From: Gemmatimonadales bacterium
GTDB lineage: Bacteria; Gemmatimonadota; Gemmatimonadetes; Gemmatimonadales; GWC2-71-9
NCBI GenBank assembly: GCA_041390145.1
Contig: JAWKQM010000004.1
Span: forward strand, 223,086-287,085
Direction of reading: 5' to 3'
DNA length: 64,000 nucleotides
Shown here: positions 56,170 to 63,661 of the stretch, piece by piece
How the letters are laid out: the number at the start of each line of letters is the position of its first letter
Numbering within the stretch: the first letter of the stretch is position 1
Notes under the pieces: model-generated
Seen by the model: only the letters and a program-made list of their open reading frames with translations
Told to the model about the DNA's origin: nothing
The model's database searches: none
Made by a program: the position numbers and the translations under genes

Positions 56170-56940
56170 CTACAAGCGGCTCCTGGTGTGCCCCCGTGCG
56201 AAGCGGCCGAGGAGTTCCCGGGGCGTGGTTTGCGCGAGCTCCTGCACACCGATTCCCGCGATCCGGCGGGCCGTCGACCCAAGGTGACTGGAAGAGGAGA
56301 AGGAGAGAAGCGCGGCCACCTGGGCCACGGTGTAGCCGGGGTTGTGGAGCAGCTGGGCCGCCGCTACGACCCGCAGGAAGTCGATGACCCGCTTGAGGTT
56401 AGGAGCCCCACCGGCGCCGAACTGGCGGGAGAGGTGTTCCCGGGAGACCCCCAGGCGTGCGGCCAGGGCGGCTGTCGTGACCGGCTGGTCCACCCGATCA
56501 ATAAGGAGGTCCCAGAGCTGGCGCTGCAACGGATCGGCAAGCCGGAGGAGCCGGGGGGCGTCGGCCAGGGCGCGGCGCCGGGTGGCGACCAGCGATACCC
56601 GCCGAACCAACTCGCCCACCACCGCGTCATCCACTCCCTCCACCAGCACCGCCGCCACCTTTTGCCTGCGGCACTCGGCCAGCAGGGCGCCGTCGTCGGG
56701 ACGGATGGGGGCGTAGACCACGATGGGGATGTCGGGGAAGTCGGCGCGGAGGGCAGCCCACTCGTCGAGGAGGCCGGGGTGCGGCGCAAAGACGACCGCC
56801 TCGACGATCCGGCGATCGAGCAACTGCCTGAGATGCGCCGGGGTGCGGCAGGTGACGACGCCGGGGCCACCACGAGGGAGGGAGCGCCGGAGCGCCGTCA
56901 CGGCGCCCCGCCCGTCGAGCATGGCGGCGATGGCCGCCAT
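56170..56940 (-). CDS. AraC-type DNA-binding regulator with receiver-like N-terminus
   Basis: The 256-residue protein ends in an AraC/XylS-type double helix-turn-helix: TTAALAARLGVSREHLSRQF, then VAQVAALLSFSSSSHLGSTA. The N-terminal 120 residues look like a CheY fold (DIPIVVYAPIRPDDGALLAE, VAAVLVEGVDDAVVGELVRR), but the strand that should carry the phospho-Asp reads VEAVVFAPHP and has none. So it is probably a pseudo-receiver that does not take phosphate. It follows the NUDIX gene by two bases and lies just upstream of the atp operon. Confidence 0.75.
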   Translation of the reverse strand: MAAIAAMLDGRGAVTALRRSLPRGGPGVVTCRTPAHLRQLLDRRIVEAVVFAPHPGLLDEWAALRADFPDIPIVVYAPIRPDDGALLAECRRQKVAAVLVEGVDDAVVGELVRRVSLVATRRRALADAPRLLRLADPLQRQLWDLLIDRVDQPVTTAALAARLGVSREHLSRQFGAGGAPNLKRVIDFLRVVAAAQLLHNPGYTVAQVAALLSFSSSSHLGSTARRIAGIGVQELAQTTPRELLGRFARGHTRSRL

Positions 56941-56942
56941 CG

Positions 56943-57434
56943 TCAGCCTTCGGCGGCGACGGGGTCCGGCTGCTTCTTCGGCCGCCCCGCCCCGACCGCC
57001 ACCAGGGTACGGGCCATCTCGCCGCCGCGGCGGAGGACGCCGCGCGCGTTGTCGTAGCTCAGCTGCTCGAGCGCCTTGTCGAGTGGCAGCCAGCGGTGAT
57101 CGGTGATCCCCTCGTCTTCCTGCGGAATGACCTCTCCCTCCGGGCTCTCGAAGAGGAAGAAGTGGCAGAACTTGTGGATGGCGCGGCCGCGGAAGCGGAA
57201 ATGCCAGTCGATGATCCGGATGGGACCGTGCAGTACCAGCGACTCGAGCCCGGTCTCCTCGCCGGTCTCGCGCAGCGCCGCCTCGGCGGGCGTCTCTTCC
57301 TCCTCCAGGTGACCCTTCGGAAACCCCCAGTGGCGGTAGGAGTCCTTGATCAGGAGGAAATGCGCCTCCGTGCCGAACCGTCGAAAGACGATTCCGCCGG
57401 CACTGACTTCGCGCTCCGGTTTCCGCTTGGGCAT
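56943..57434 (-). CDS. NUDIX hydrolase
   Basis: A 163-residue pyrophosphohydrolase. The NUDIX box GHLEEEETPAEAALRETGEE matches Gx5Ex7REUxEExGU. The opening SAGGIVFRRFGTEAHFLLIK and WGFPKGH segment resemble the Ap4A hydrolase / diadenosine-type subgroup, which clears dinucleoside polyphosphates, but the substrate is not certain. The C-terminus is Lys/Pro-rich. It starts 5 bases after the mlaD stop. Confidence 0.9.
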   Translation of the reverse strand: MPKRKPEREVSAGGIVFRRFGTEAHFLLIKDSYRHWGFPKGHLEEEETPAEAALRETGEETGLESLVLHGPIRIIDWHFRFRGRAIHKFCHFFLFESPEGEVIPQEDEGITDHRWLPLDKALEQLSYDNARGVLRRGGEMARTLVAVGAGRPKKQPDPVAAEG

Positions 57435-57438
57435 CAGG

Positions 57439-58446
57439 CTAAAAGACCGAGAACTTGAAGTACTTGCGGGGGTTCACCTGGATATCGGCGATCAGCTTCC
57501 GCAGTTCGATCATGGTGGCGGTCGTCTCGTTGTACAGCGTCGAGTCCTTGGTCAGCATGCCCAGGGTGCCCTGCCCCGCCTGGAGGCGGCCCATGACGGA
57601 ATCGGCCGCCACGAGAATCCGCACCAGGCTGACCTCGTGTTCCCGCGCGGCGGCCATGAGCACGCGCAGGTCGGCGGTGGCCACCCGGAGATCGGCCGAC
57701 GAACCCTGCGCCGAATTGACGATGTTCTGGAGCTGTCCCTCGCTGGTGGCCGAGTCGAGACGTGAGAGCGTGGCGCTCAGGTCCTTGGCCGCACCGGCAA
57801 AGTCGCGCGATCCGGCGACGGCGTTGGTCGAAATCCGGTCGACCTTTTCCGTCTGCTTGTTGGTAAACGCGGTCAGCGTATTTACCATGGTCAGGAATTC
57901 GTCCAGGCTGTTCCGGACCTTGGCGGCGGTGGTCGAGTCGAAGACGGCGCCAACCCGGTCGGTCAGGAGGGCAATGTCACCGGCAATGCGGCCAGCCTGC
58001 GCCGTCAGCTGGCCGATGTCGGGCAGGGTGGCGCCGGGCCAGTCGTCCGGCCCCGCCTTCTTCGCCGCCATCAGATCGGCCAGCACGGCGGGCTGGTCGA
58101 CGGGATCGTCGAGGGAAATGATCTGCGCCTCCCACTCGCCGAAGAGGCTCGCGGTCGAGGCGATGACGGCGGGGCTGGCGGGAATTTCCGAGCGCTCCTC
58201 CAGCTTGAGCGTGGCCACGACCCAGTCGCCGTCGGCAAGCTGGACCGAGAAGACCTGGCCGATCTTGACGCCGCGCAGGGTCACCGGCGCGCCGACGCCC
58301 ATGCCGCCCACCGTGCGGAACCGCACCGTGACCTTTTCGGGCCGGCTGCCGATCTGAATGTGCCCGAGCCAGATGGCGCCGACGACGACGATCAGGAGGG
58401 CGGCCAGCACGGTGCCCCCCACGGCGAATGCGTTTCGCTGCTTCAC
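57439..58446 (-). CDS. mlaD: MlaD/MCE family substrate-binding protein
   Basis: A 335-residue protein with an N-terminal membrane anchor (AVGGTVLAALLIVVVGAIWL) and an MCE domain (residues about 36-110): VTVRFRTVGGMGVGAPVTLR and GVKIGQV. A long helical region follows (about 130-310). MCE proteins form hexameric rings that carry phospholipids between the membranes. The GTG 58446 overlaps the mlaF stop by GTGA. mlaE, mlaF and mlaD together are the core of a Mla-type lipid importer; mlaC and mlaB are absent here. Confidence 0.9.
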   Translation of the reverse strand: MKQRNAFAVGGTVLAALLIVVVGAIWLGHIQIGSRPEKVTVRFRTVGGMGVGAPVTLRGVKIGQVFSVQLADGDWVVATLKLEERSEIPASPAVIASTASLFGEWEAQIISLDDPVDQPAVLADLMAAKKAGPDDWPGATLPDIGQLTAQAGRIAGDIALLTDRVGAVFDSTTAAKVRNSLDEFLTMVNTLTAFTNKQTEKVDRISTNAVAGSRDFAGAAKDLSATLSRLDSATSEGQLQNIVNSAQGSSADLRVATADLRVLMAAAREHEVSLVRILVAADSVMGRLQAGQGTLGMLTKDSTLYNETTATMIELRKLIADIQVNPRKYFKFSVF

Positions 58447-59213
58447 ACGCCCCCCGCGGACAGGGGGGTGGCGTCGGGGGCGCCCAGGAGGTTGGGCCGC
58501 CCCTCGATGAACTGTCGCACCACGGGATCCTCCGTCTGCTGAATCTCCTGGACCGTCCCCACCTGGCGAATGCGTCCCTCGTAGAGCATGGCGATCCGGT
58601 CGCCCACAGTGTAGGCGCTCCGCATGTCGTGGGTCACCACGATGGCGGTGGTGCCGTACTCCTCCCGGACCCGGACCATCAGCTGGTCGATGACCGCCGA
58701 GGTGACGGGGTCGAGGCCGGTGGTCGGCTCATCGTACAGAATGTACCGCGGCCGGAGCGCGATCGCGCGTGCAACGCCGACCCGCTTCCGCATCCCGCCC
58801 GAGAGCTCGGCGGGGTAGTGGTCCTCGGTGCCCTTGAGGTCCACCACGTTCAGGCTCTGGGCCACGCGCTCCTCGATCTCCCCCGGCTCGAGCCCCCGGC
58901 GCGCGAGTCCGAGGCGGATGTTGTCGCCGATGGTCATCGAATCGAAGAGGGCGGCGAACTGGAAGACGTAGCCGATCTTGCTCCGGAGCGCGGTGAGGCC
59001 ATCCCAGTCGAGCTCGTGCACCACCTCGTCGTCCACCGTCACCGATCCCGAGTCGGGCGCCAGCAGGCCGACGACGTGCTTCAGGGTGACGCTCTTCCCC
59101 GCACCGGAGAAGCCGATGAGCGCGGTGGTCTCGCCTTCAGGAATATCGAGCGTGAGGCCGTCCAGCACGACCTTCTCCCCGAAGGCTTTCCTGACGTCTT
59201 GAAATCGAATCAT
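58443..59213 (-). CDS. mlaF: ABC transporter ATP-binding protein of Mla type
   Basis: A 256-residue ATPase with Walker A GFSGAGKS, Q-loop VFQFAALFDSM, signature LSGGMRKRVGVARAIA, Walker B ILYDEPTTGLDP and the switch THDMRSA. The FQFAALFDSMTIGDN sequence is characteristic of MlaF/TtgK-type lipid transporters. The ATG 59213 begins MIRFQDVRKAFG; the longer frame reads through a GC-rich repeat and is non-coding. It drives lipid movement through MlaE with MlaD. Confidence 0.95.
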   Translation of the reverse strand: MIRFQDVRKAFGEKVVLDGLTLDIPEGETTALIGFSGAGKSVTLKHVVGLLAPDSGSVTVDDEVVHELDWDGLTALRSKIGYVFQFAALFDSMTIGDNIRLGLARRGLEPGEIEERVAQSLNVVDLKGTEDHYPAELSGGMRKRVGVARAIALRPRYILYDEPTTGLDPVTSAVIDQLMVRVREEYGTTAIVVTHDMRSAYTVGDRIAMLYEGRIRQVGTVQEIQQTEDPVVRQFIEGRPNLLGAPDATPLSAGGV

Positions 59214-59218
59214 GGAGC

Positions 59219-59283
59219 CCGGCCCCGCTGCCCCGCAGCCCCGCCGTGACTGCCCCCCTGCCCCGCTGCCCCCCCGGGCCGCC
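59219..59283. repeat. GC-rich short repeats between mlaE and mlaF
   Basis: Several CCCCGCTGCC/CCCCGCAGCC pieces, which are reverse-strand versions of the GCGGGGCA unit, fill the 70-base gap between the two genes. Confidence 0.75.
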
Positions 59284-60045
59284 TCAAAGAAGCACCACCG
59301 CCCAGAAGGCATCGAGCACCAGGATCGCTTCGCAGCCGTAGACGACGGCCAGGGTCGTGCGCCGGCCGACGCCTGCCGCGCCGCCCGAGGTGGCGAGGCC
59401 CTGGAGGCAGCCGAGGAGGGTGACGGCGGCGCCGAAGCTGGCCGCCTTCACGAGGCCGTACCAGATGTCCTTGAACTTGTAGAAGATCTGCAGCCCCTTG
59501 ATGAACTCGGCGCTGGACAGGTCGAGGAGGTTGAGCGAGGTGAAGTAGCCGGCAGTCACGCCGAGCGCGACGGCGAGGGCCGTCACCACGGGAAACATCA
59601 GCGTGCCCGCGAGCACCCGGGGGACGACGAGGTAGGCGTACTTGTCGTAGGCCAGGGTCTCGAGAGCGTCGACCTGTTCGGTGACGCGCATGGTGCCGAG
59701 CTCGGCGGCGATGTTGGCGCCGACCCGGCCGGCCAGCGCCATGCCGGTGAGCACGGGACCGAGCTCGAGCATGATGGCCTTGCCGACGAGAGTCCCGACG
59801 AAATAGATGGGGACGGCGCCGGTGAAGATGTACTTGGAGAGGAGCGCGAGCACGATGCCGGTGAAGAGCGCGATGAATAGCGCGATCGGCACGGAGGCGA
59901 CGCCGAGGCGCCACATCTGTTCGAGCAGCAGGGGTCCCCAGGTGCGGCGGTCACGGAGGGCGCGAGCGGCGTCGACGGCAAACGTCCCGACGCGGCTGAC
60001 CTGCCGACCCGGAGCGGAGTCCCGAAAGGTCGCGGGGAGGGTCAC
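59284..60045 (-). CDS. mlaE: MlaE-type lipid ABC transporter permease
   Basis: A 253-residue inner-membrane protein with about five hydrophobic segments. Family markers are the LLEQMWRLGVASVPI opening, FTGIVLALLSKYIF, LELGPVLTGMALAGRVGANIAAELGTMRVTEQ and ALETLAYDKYAYLVVPRV, the strongly conserved MlaE core. It forms the translocation path for phospholipid. The gene starts with GTG 60045, 15 bases after the sigma factor stop, so it may be in one transcript with it. Confidence 0.95.
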   Translation of the reverse strand: MTLPATFRDSAPGRQVSRVGTFAVDAARALRDRRTWGPLLLEQMWRLGVASVPIALFIALFTGIVLALLSKYIFTGAVPIYFVGTLVGKAIMLELGPVLTGMALAGRVGANIAAELGTMRVTEQVDALETLAYDKYAYLVVPRVLAGTLMFPVVTALAVALGVTAGYFTSLNLLDLSSAEFIKGLQIFYKFKDIWYGLVKAASFGAAVTLLGCLQGLATSGGAAGVGRRTTLAVVYGCEAILVLDAFWAVVLL

Positions 60046-60060
60046 GGTTGGAAGTTACGC

Positions 60061-61014
60061 CTAGGCCGCGTAGCTCGCCAGCGCCCGGCCGACGTCGCCC
60101 TCGCCGAGCCGCTTGAGGGCACGATCGCGCAGCTGGCGCACGCGCTCGCGAGTCACCCCGAGCATGGCGCCGATTTCCTCGAGCGTGTGCTCCTGCCCGT
60201 CGTCGAGGCCGAAGTAGAGGCGGAGGACGCGGGCGTCGCGCGGCGGCAGCGAGGCCAGCGCCAGCTGCACCTCCTCGGAGAGGAAGCGTTCCATGGCACG
60301 GGCTTCGACGTCGTTGGAGTCGTCGGCCACGAAGCGGTCGATGAGGGTGCGTTCGCCGCCGGCGTCGAGCGGGGCGTCGAGCCGCATCTCGCTGGTGTTG
60401 AGCGCCATCAGCGACTGGACCACGTCCTTCGAGAGGTCCACCTCGGCGGCGACCTCCTCGGGGGTCGGCTCGCGAACCAGCTTCTGGCGGAGGAGCTCGG
60501 TGGCGCGAATGATCCGGGAGAGGTCGGCGGTGCGGTTGAGGGGGACGCGGACGGTGCGGCCCTGCTTGGCGATGGCGGCGAGGATGGCCTGGCGGATCCA
60601 CCAGACGGCGTAGGAGATGAACTTCACGCCGACGTCGGGATCGAATTTCCGGGCGGCGGTGAGCAGGCCGATGTTGCCCTCGCCGATCAGGTCGGTCAGC
60701 GCCATGCCGCGGTTCTGGTATTTCTTGGCCACGGAGATGACGAAGCGGAGGTTCCGCTTCACGAGTTCCTGCATGGCGTCCTGGTCGCCGGCGCGCACCC
60801 GCCGGGCGACGGCGATCTCCTGCTCGGCGGTGAGGAGTGGGGTCTTGCTGACCTCGAAGAGGTACTGGTCGAGGATGTCGCGCTCCGCAGGACTCGCTCC
60901 GATCGCCTTGGCGGCCTTCCGTGGTCGCGGAGCGCGGGCGGGGCCGCTGGGCAGCGGGGCAGCGGGGCCGTTGGGCGGGTCGGCAGGTTTTTTCGCGAAT
61001 TTCTTTACGGGCAT
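60061..61014 (-). CDS. rpoD: RNA polymerase sigma-70 factor, RpoD/SigA type
   Basis: A 317-residue sigma factor. It has region 1.2 (DILDQYLFEVSKTPLLTAEQE), region 2 with LIGEGNIGLLTAARKFDPDV and FISYAVWWIRQAILAAIAKQ, region 3, and region 4 with VLRLYFGLDDGQEHTLEEIG and VTRERVRQLRDRALKRL. The absence of a long region 1.1 and the length match primary or group 2 sigmas; without a second copy to compare I cannot tell which. The N-terminal basic/Pro/Ala segment (residues 1-30) carries repeat-like DNA. An in-frame ATG at 61053 is an alternative start. Confidence 0.92.
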   Translation of the reverse strand: MPVKKFAKKPADPPNGPAAPLPSGPARAPRPRKAAKAIGASPAERDILDQYLFEVSKTPLLTAEQEIAVARRVRAGDQDAMQELVKRNLRFVISVAKKYQNRGMALTDLIGEGNIGLLTAARKFDPDVGVKFISYAVWWIRQAILAAIAKQGRTVRVPLNRTADLSRIIRATELLRQKLVREPTPEEVAAEVDLSKDVVQSLMALNTSEMRLDAPLDAGGERTLIDRFVADDSNDVEARAMERFLSEEVQLALASLPPRDARVLRLYFGLDDGQEHTLEEIGAMLGVTRERVRQLRDRALKRLGEGDVGRALASYAA

Positions 61015-61031
61015 GGAGGGGCCTGTTCTGC

Positions 61032-61060
61032 TTGACACATCTCTAACGGGCATCTAGGTT
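61032..61060 (+). promoter_or_regulatory. Sigma-70-type promoter of the tRNA cluster
   Basis: A perfect TTGACA, a 17-base spacer and TAGGTT lie 55 bases before the first tRNA gene. The same architecture (TTGACA, 17, TAGCTT) precedes dnaE. Confidence 0.55.
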
Positions 61061-61114
61061 TGGGTGCTGTCCCGGCGGCGCCGTTTTCGGGCCACGGTGA
61101 TGGTGATAGATAAT

Positions 61115-61187
61115 GGGGGCGTAGCTCAGTTGGGAGAGCGCGTGAATGGCATTCACGAGGTCAGGGGTTCGATCCCCCTCGCCTCCA
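61115..61187 (+). tRNA. tRNA-Ala (GGC)
   Basis: A full cloverleaf: acceptor GGGGGCG paired with CGCCTCC including the G3-U70 pair diagnostic for alanine, anticodon stem CGTGA/TCACG with loop ATGGCAT (anticodon GGC), discriminator A. CCA is not encoded. Confidence 0.95.
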
Positions 61188-61272
61188 CTCCCAGACAGGA
61201 CCGGGTGGCGGGATGCGCTCGGAGTGGTTGCGCGAGGGCGGGGACTCGGCTAGACTCCCGTCCCTCGTCATT

Positions 61273-61345
61273 GCGGGAATAGCTCAGTTGGTAGAGCACA
61301 ACCTTGCCAAGGTTGGGGTCGCGGGTTCGAGTCCCGTTTCCCGCT
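61273..61345 (+). tRNA. tRNA-Gly (GCC)
   Basis: Acceptor GCGGGAA/TTCCCGC, anticodon stem CAACC/GGTTG with loop TTGCCAA (anticodon GCC), standard GGTTCGAGTCC T-arm, discriminator T. CCA is not encoded. Confidence 0.95.
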
Positions 61346-61361
61346 CTCCAGAGGAAAACGT

Positions 61362-61435
61362 CGCGGGGTGGAGCAGTCTGGTAGCTCGCCGGGCTCATAA
61401 CCCGGAGGTCGTGGGTTCAAATCCCACCCCCGCTA
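61362..61435 (+). tRNA. Initiator tRNA-fMet (CAT)
   Basis: The anticodon stem CCGGG/CCCGG has the three G-C pairs required in the P site, loop CTCATAA (anticodon CAT). The first pair is open, C1 opposite U72, as required for formylation; many bacteria have C1/A72. Discriminator A. Confidence 0.93.
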
Positions 61436-61440
61436 TTTGG

Positions 61441-61535
61441 ACGGACAGATGGGCAGACGGGCAGTCGGGCAGTGAGATCGCCTCTGGGATGGCCTCCTGA
61501 CCGCCGGCCCCGCTGCCTGACTGTCCGTCTGGGTT
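61441..61535. repeat. Imperfect inverted repeat between two tRNA genes
   Basis: Left-arm sequence with GGACAG, GGGCAGACGGGCAG and GTCGGGCAG units is echoed on the right by CTGCCTGACTGTCCGTCTG on the opposite strand. The GGGCAG units look like relatives of the window-wide GC-rich repeat. Confidence 0.55.
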
Positions 61536-61538
61536 TTC

Positions 61539-61612
61539 GGGCGGTTAGCTCAGTTGGTTAGAGCGCCACGTTGACATCGTGGAGGTCACAAGTTCGAGCC
61601 TTGTACCGCCCA
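61539..61612 (+). tRNA. tRNA-Val (GAC)
   Basis: Acceptor GGGCGGT/ACCGCCC, anticodon stem CCACG/CGTGG with loop TTGACAT (anticodon GAC), discriminator A. Confidence 0.95.
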
Positions 61613-61620
61613 TGCAGTCT

Positions 61621-61694
61621 GCGCCCATAGCTCAATTGGATAGAGCATCTGACTACGGATCAGAAGGTTAGGGGTTCGAGTCCCTTTGGGCGCA
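61621..61694 (+). tRNA. tRNA-Arg (ACG)
   Basis: Acceptor GCGCCCA/TGGGCGC, anticodon stem TCTGA/TCAGA with loop CTACGGA (anticodon ACG, expected to be edited to ICG by TadA), discriminator A. Confidence 0.95.
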
Positions 61695-61706
61695 TTGTTG
61701 CAGGGA

Positions 61707-61780
61707 CGGGGCGTAGCGTAGCCTGGTAGCGCGCCTGCTTCGGGAGCAGGAGGTCGCCGGTTCAAATCCGGCCGCCCCGA
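61707..61780 (+). tRNA. tRNA-Pro (CGG)
   Basis: Acceptor CGGGGCG/CGCCCCG, anticodon stem CCTGC/GCAGG with loop TTCGGGA (anticodon CGG), discriminator A. Confidence 0.95.
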
Positions 61781-61808
61781 TTTATGTTTGGATGGTAAGG
61801 AAGGGTTC

Positions 61809-61882
61809 GGGTCCGTAGCTCAGTTGGATAGAGCGCTTGCCTCCGGAGCAAGAGGTCGTAGGTTCGAATCCTATCGGGCCCA
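61809..61882 (+). tRNA. tRNA-Arg (CCG)
   Basis: Acceptor GGGTCCG/CGGGCCC with one U-G pair, anticodon stem CTTGC/GCAAG with loop CTCCGGA (anticodon CCG), discriminator A. Confidence 0.95.
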
Positions 61883-61887
61883 TCACA

Positions 61888-61917
61888 CAGAGCGCCCCGA
61901 GTCATCGGGGCGCTCTG
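61888..61917. terminator. Terminator after the tRNA cluster
   Basis: CAGAGCGCCCCGA pairs with TCGGGGCGCTCTG around the loop GTCA (13 bp perfect stem). It lies between the last tRNA and the end of the convergent aminopeptidase gene and may serve both. Confidence 0.85.
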
Positions 61918-61948
61918 TCGTTCGGGTCCCCGCCCTCCCGCCGGGCGC

Positions 61949-63611
61949 CTACTCCGACGGCGGCGCCGCCAGGTCCTTCGAGAGCACGTAGTAGTCCGGG
62001 TCCACCTTGAACGCCGACGGGTTCCCCGGCGCCAGCTCGGTCGTCTGCCACTCGGTGGTCGGGTGGATCCGCTGGTAACTCCTCCCCGCCGAGCGTCACG
62101 TCCACCGGCATCGCGAAGCCGGGCACCACGTCGGTCCAGCGATAGGTCAGCGCCGTCCCGTCCAGGCGGTATTCCAGGGTGGGCACCATCGTGGTGCGCA
62201 GGTACTCGTCGAAGACCGGCTTCAGGTCGATCCCCGCCTGCTGGCTGATGTAGTCCTCCACCTGGGCCCCGGTGACGGTCTGGTGCCAGAAGGTCCGGTT
62301 GAGCCCGCGCAGGATCTGCCGCCACTCCTTGTCATTGTCCACGATCTGCCGGATCGTGTGCAGCATGTTCCCGCCCTTGTTGTACATGTCGCCCGAGCCC
62401 GCGACGTTGACCCCGTACGTCCCGACGATCGGCCGGTCGTTCCGGATGCCGCGGCGCGACCCGATCACGTACGCGCTCCCGTCCGCCTTCCCGAACTGGC
62501 ATTCGACGTAGAGGTTCTCCGCGTAGTTGGCGAAGCTCTCATGCACCCACATGTCGGCGTTGTCCTTGGCCGTCAGGTTGTTGGCGAACCACTCGTGGGC
62601 GCTTTCGTGCACGATGATGAAGTCAAACTTGAGTCCGATCCCGGTACCCGAGACGTCCCGCTTGCGGTAGCCGTTCTCGTACCAGTTGCCGTAGGCGACG
62701 GCGCTCTGGTGCTCCATGCCGGGGTGCGGGGTCTCGACCAGCTTGAAGCCGTCCTCGTACCAGGGGTAGGGCCCGAACCAGTGCTCGAAACAGGCCATCA
62801 TCGACCGGGCCTGGGGGAACTGGCGCTGGGCCGCCTCCAGGTGGTAGCTCAGCGGCCAGTAGTCCATTGTCAGCATGCCCCGCTCGCCCTGGTAGAACTC
62901 GGCGTAGTGGGCGTAGCTGCCGGCGCCGACCGCGATCGCGTAGTTGTTGATCGGGTTGGCCACGAACCATTCCCAGGTCGTGGTGCCATCGCCGTTCGGG
63001 CGCACGCTGCGCAGCCGACCGTTCGAGACGTCCACCATCGGGTCGGGGAGGGTCAGGGCGACGCGCTGGCTGTCGGGCTCGTCGGCGCCGATGTCCTTGT
63101 TGGGCCACCAGACGCTGGCGCCCAGCCCCTGGTCGGTGGTGACCACCCAGGGGCGGTCCAAGCTGTCGGCGGTCCAGGTGAAGCCGCCGTCCCACGGCGG
63201 CCGCTTGGCCGCCTGCGGCTTCCCGTGGTAGTAGACCGTGATGGTCCTGGCGGCGCCGATGGCCTGCGTGCCGCGGACGCGCGCGAAGAAGGCGTTGCCG
63301 TCGCGCCGGAACGGGACGGCCGCACCGTCCTGGATCATGCTGTCGACCACCAGCGGCTCCATGAGGTCGATCTGCATCTCATGGACCGGCGCCACGACAC
63401 GGTAGGTGATGGCGTTGTAGCCGCGGATGCTGGAGTCGGCCGGGGTGATGGCGACGTGGAGGTCGTAGAAGGTCACGTCCCACCAGGTGCGGGCGGGGGC
63501 CGTGGTCGAGCCACGCAGCGTGTCGGCGTGGGTCAGGCTGTCGGCCGCCTGGCCGAGGGCGACGCCGGGCAGGACGGCGAGCAGGGCGAGTGTCAGGGTG
63601 GGTAAGCGCAT
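61949..63611 (-). CDS. M1 family aminopeptidase, 3' end frameshifted
   Basis: An exported zinc aminopeptidase with leader ending VALGQ. It has the GAMEN-like exopeptidase motif GMEHQSAVAYGN (residues 298-309) and the zinc site HESAHEWFANNLT (His 335, His 339) with Glu 358 in WVHESFANYAE. After DVTLGGEE the frame becomes unlikely Asp/Gly/Arg-rich sequence. The next frame gives YQRIHPTTEWQTTELAPGNP and ends FKVDPDYYVLSKDLAAPPSE at TAG 61949-61951, a normal ending. An extra A at about 62077-62078 explains this. As written, the last 50 or so residues are altered. Confidence 0.85.
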
Positions 63612-63661
63612 CGGTGGAGAATGGGGGGAACGGGCCGGGAACTCAAGCCGCCCGGGGTGGG

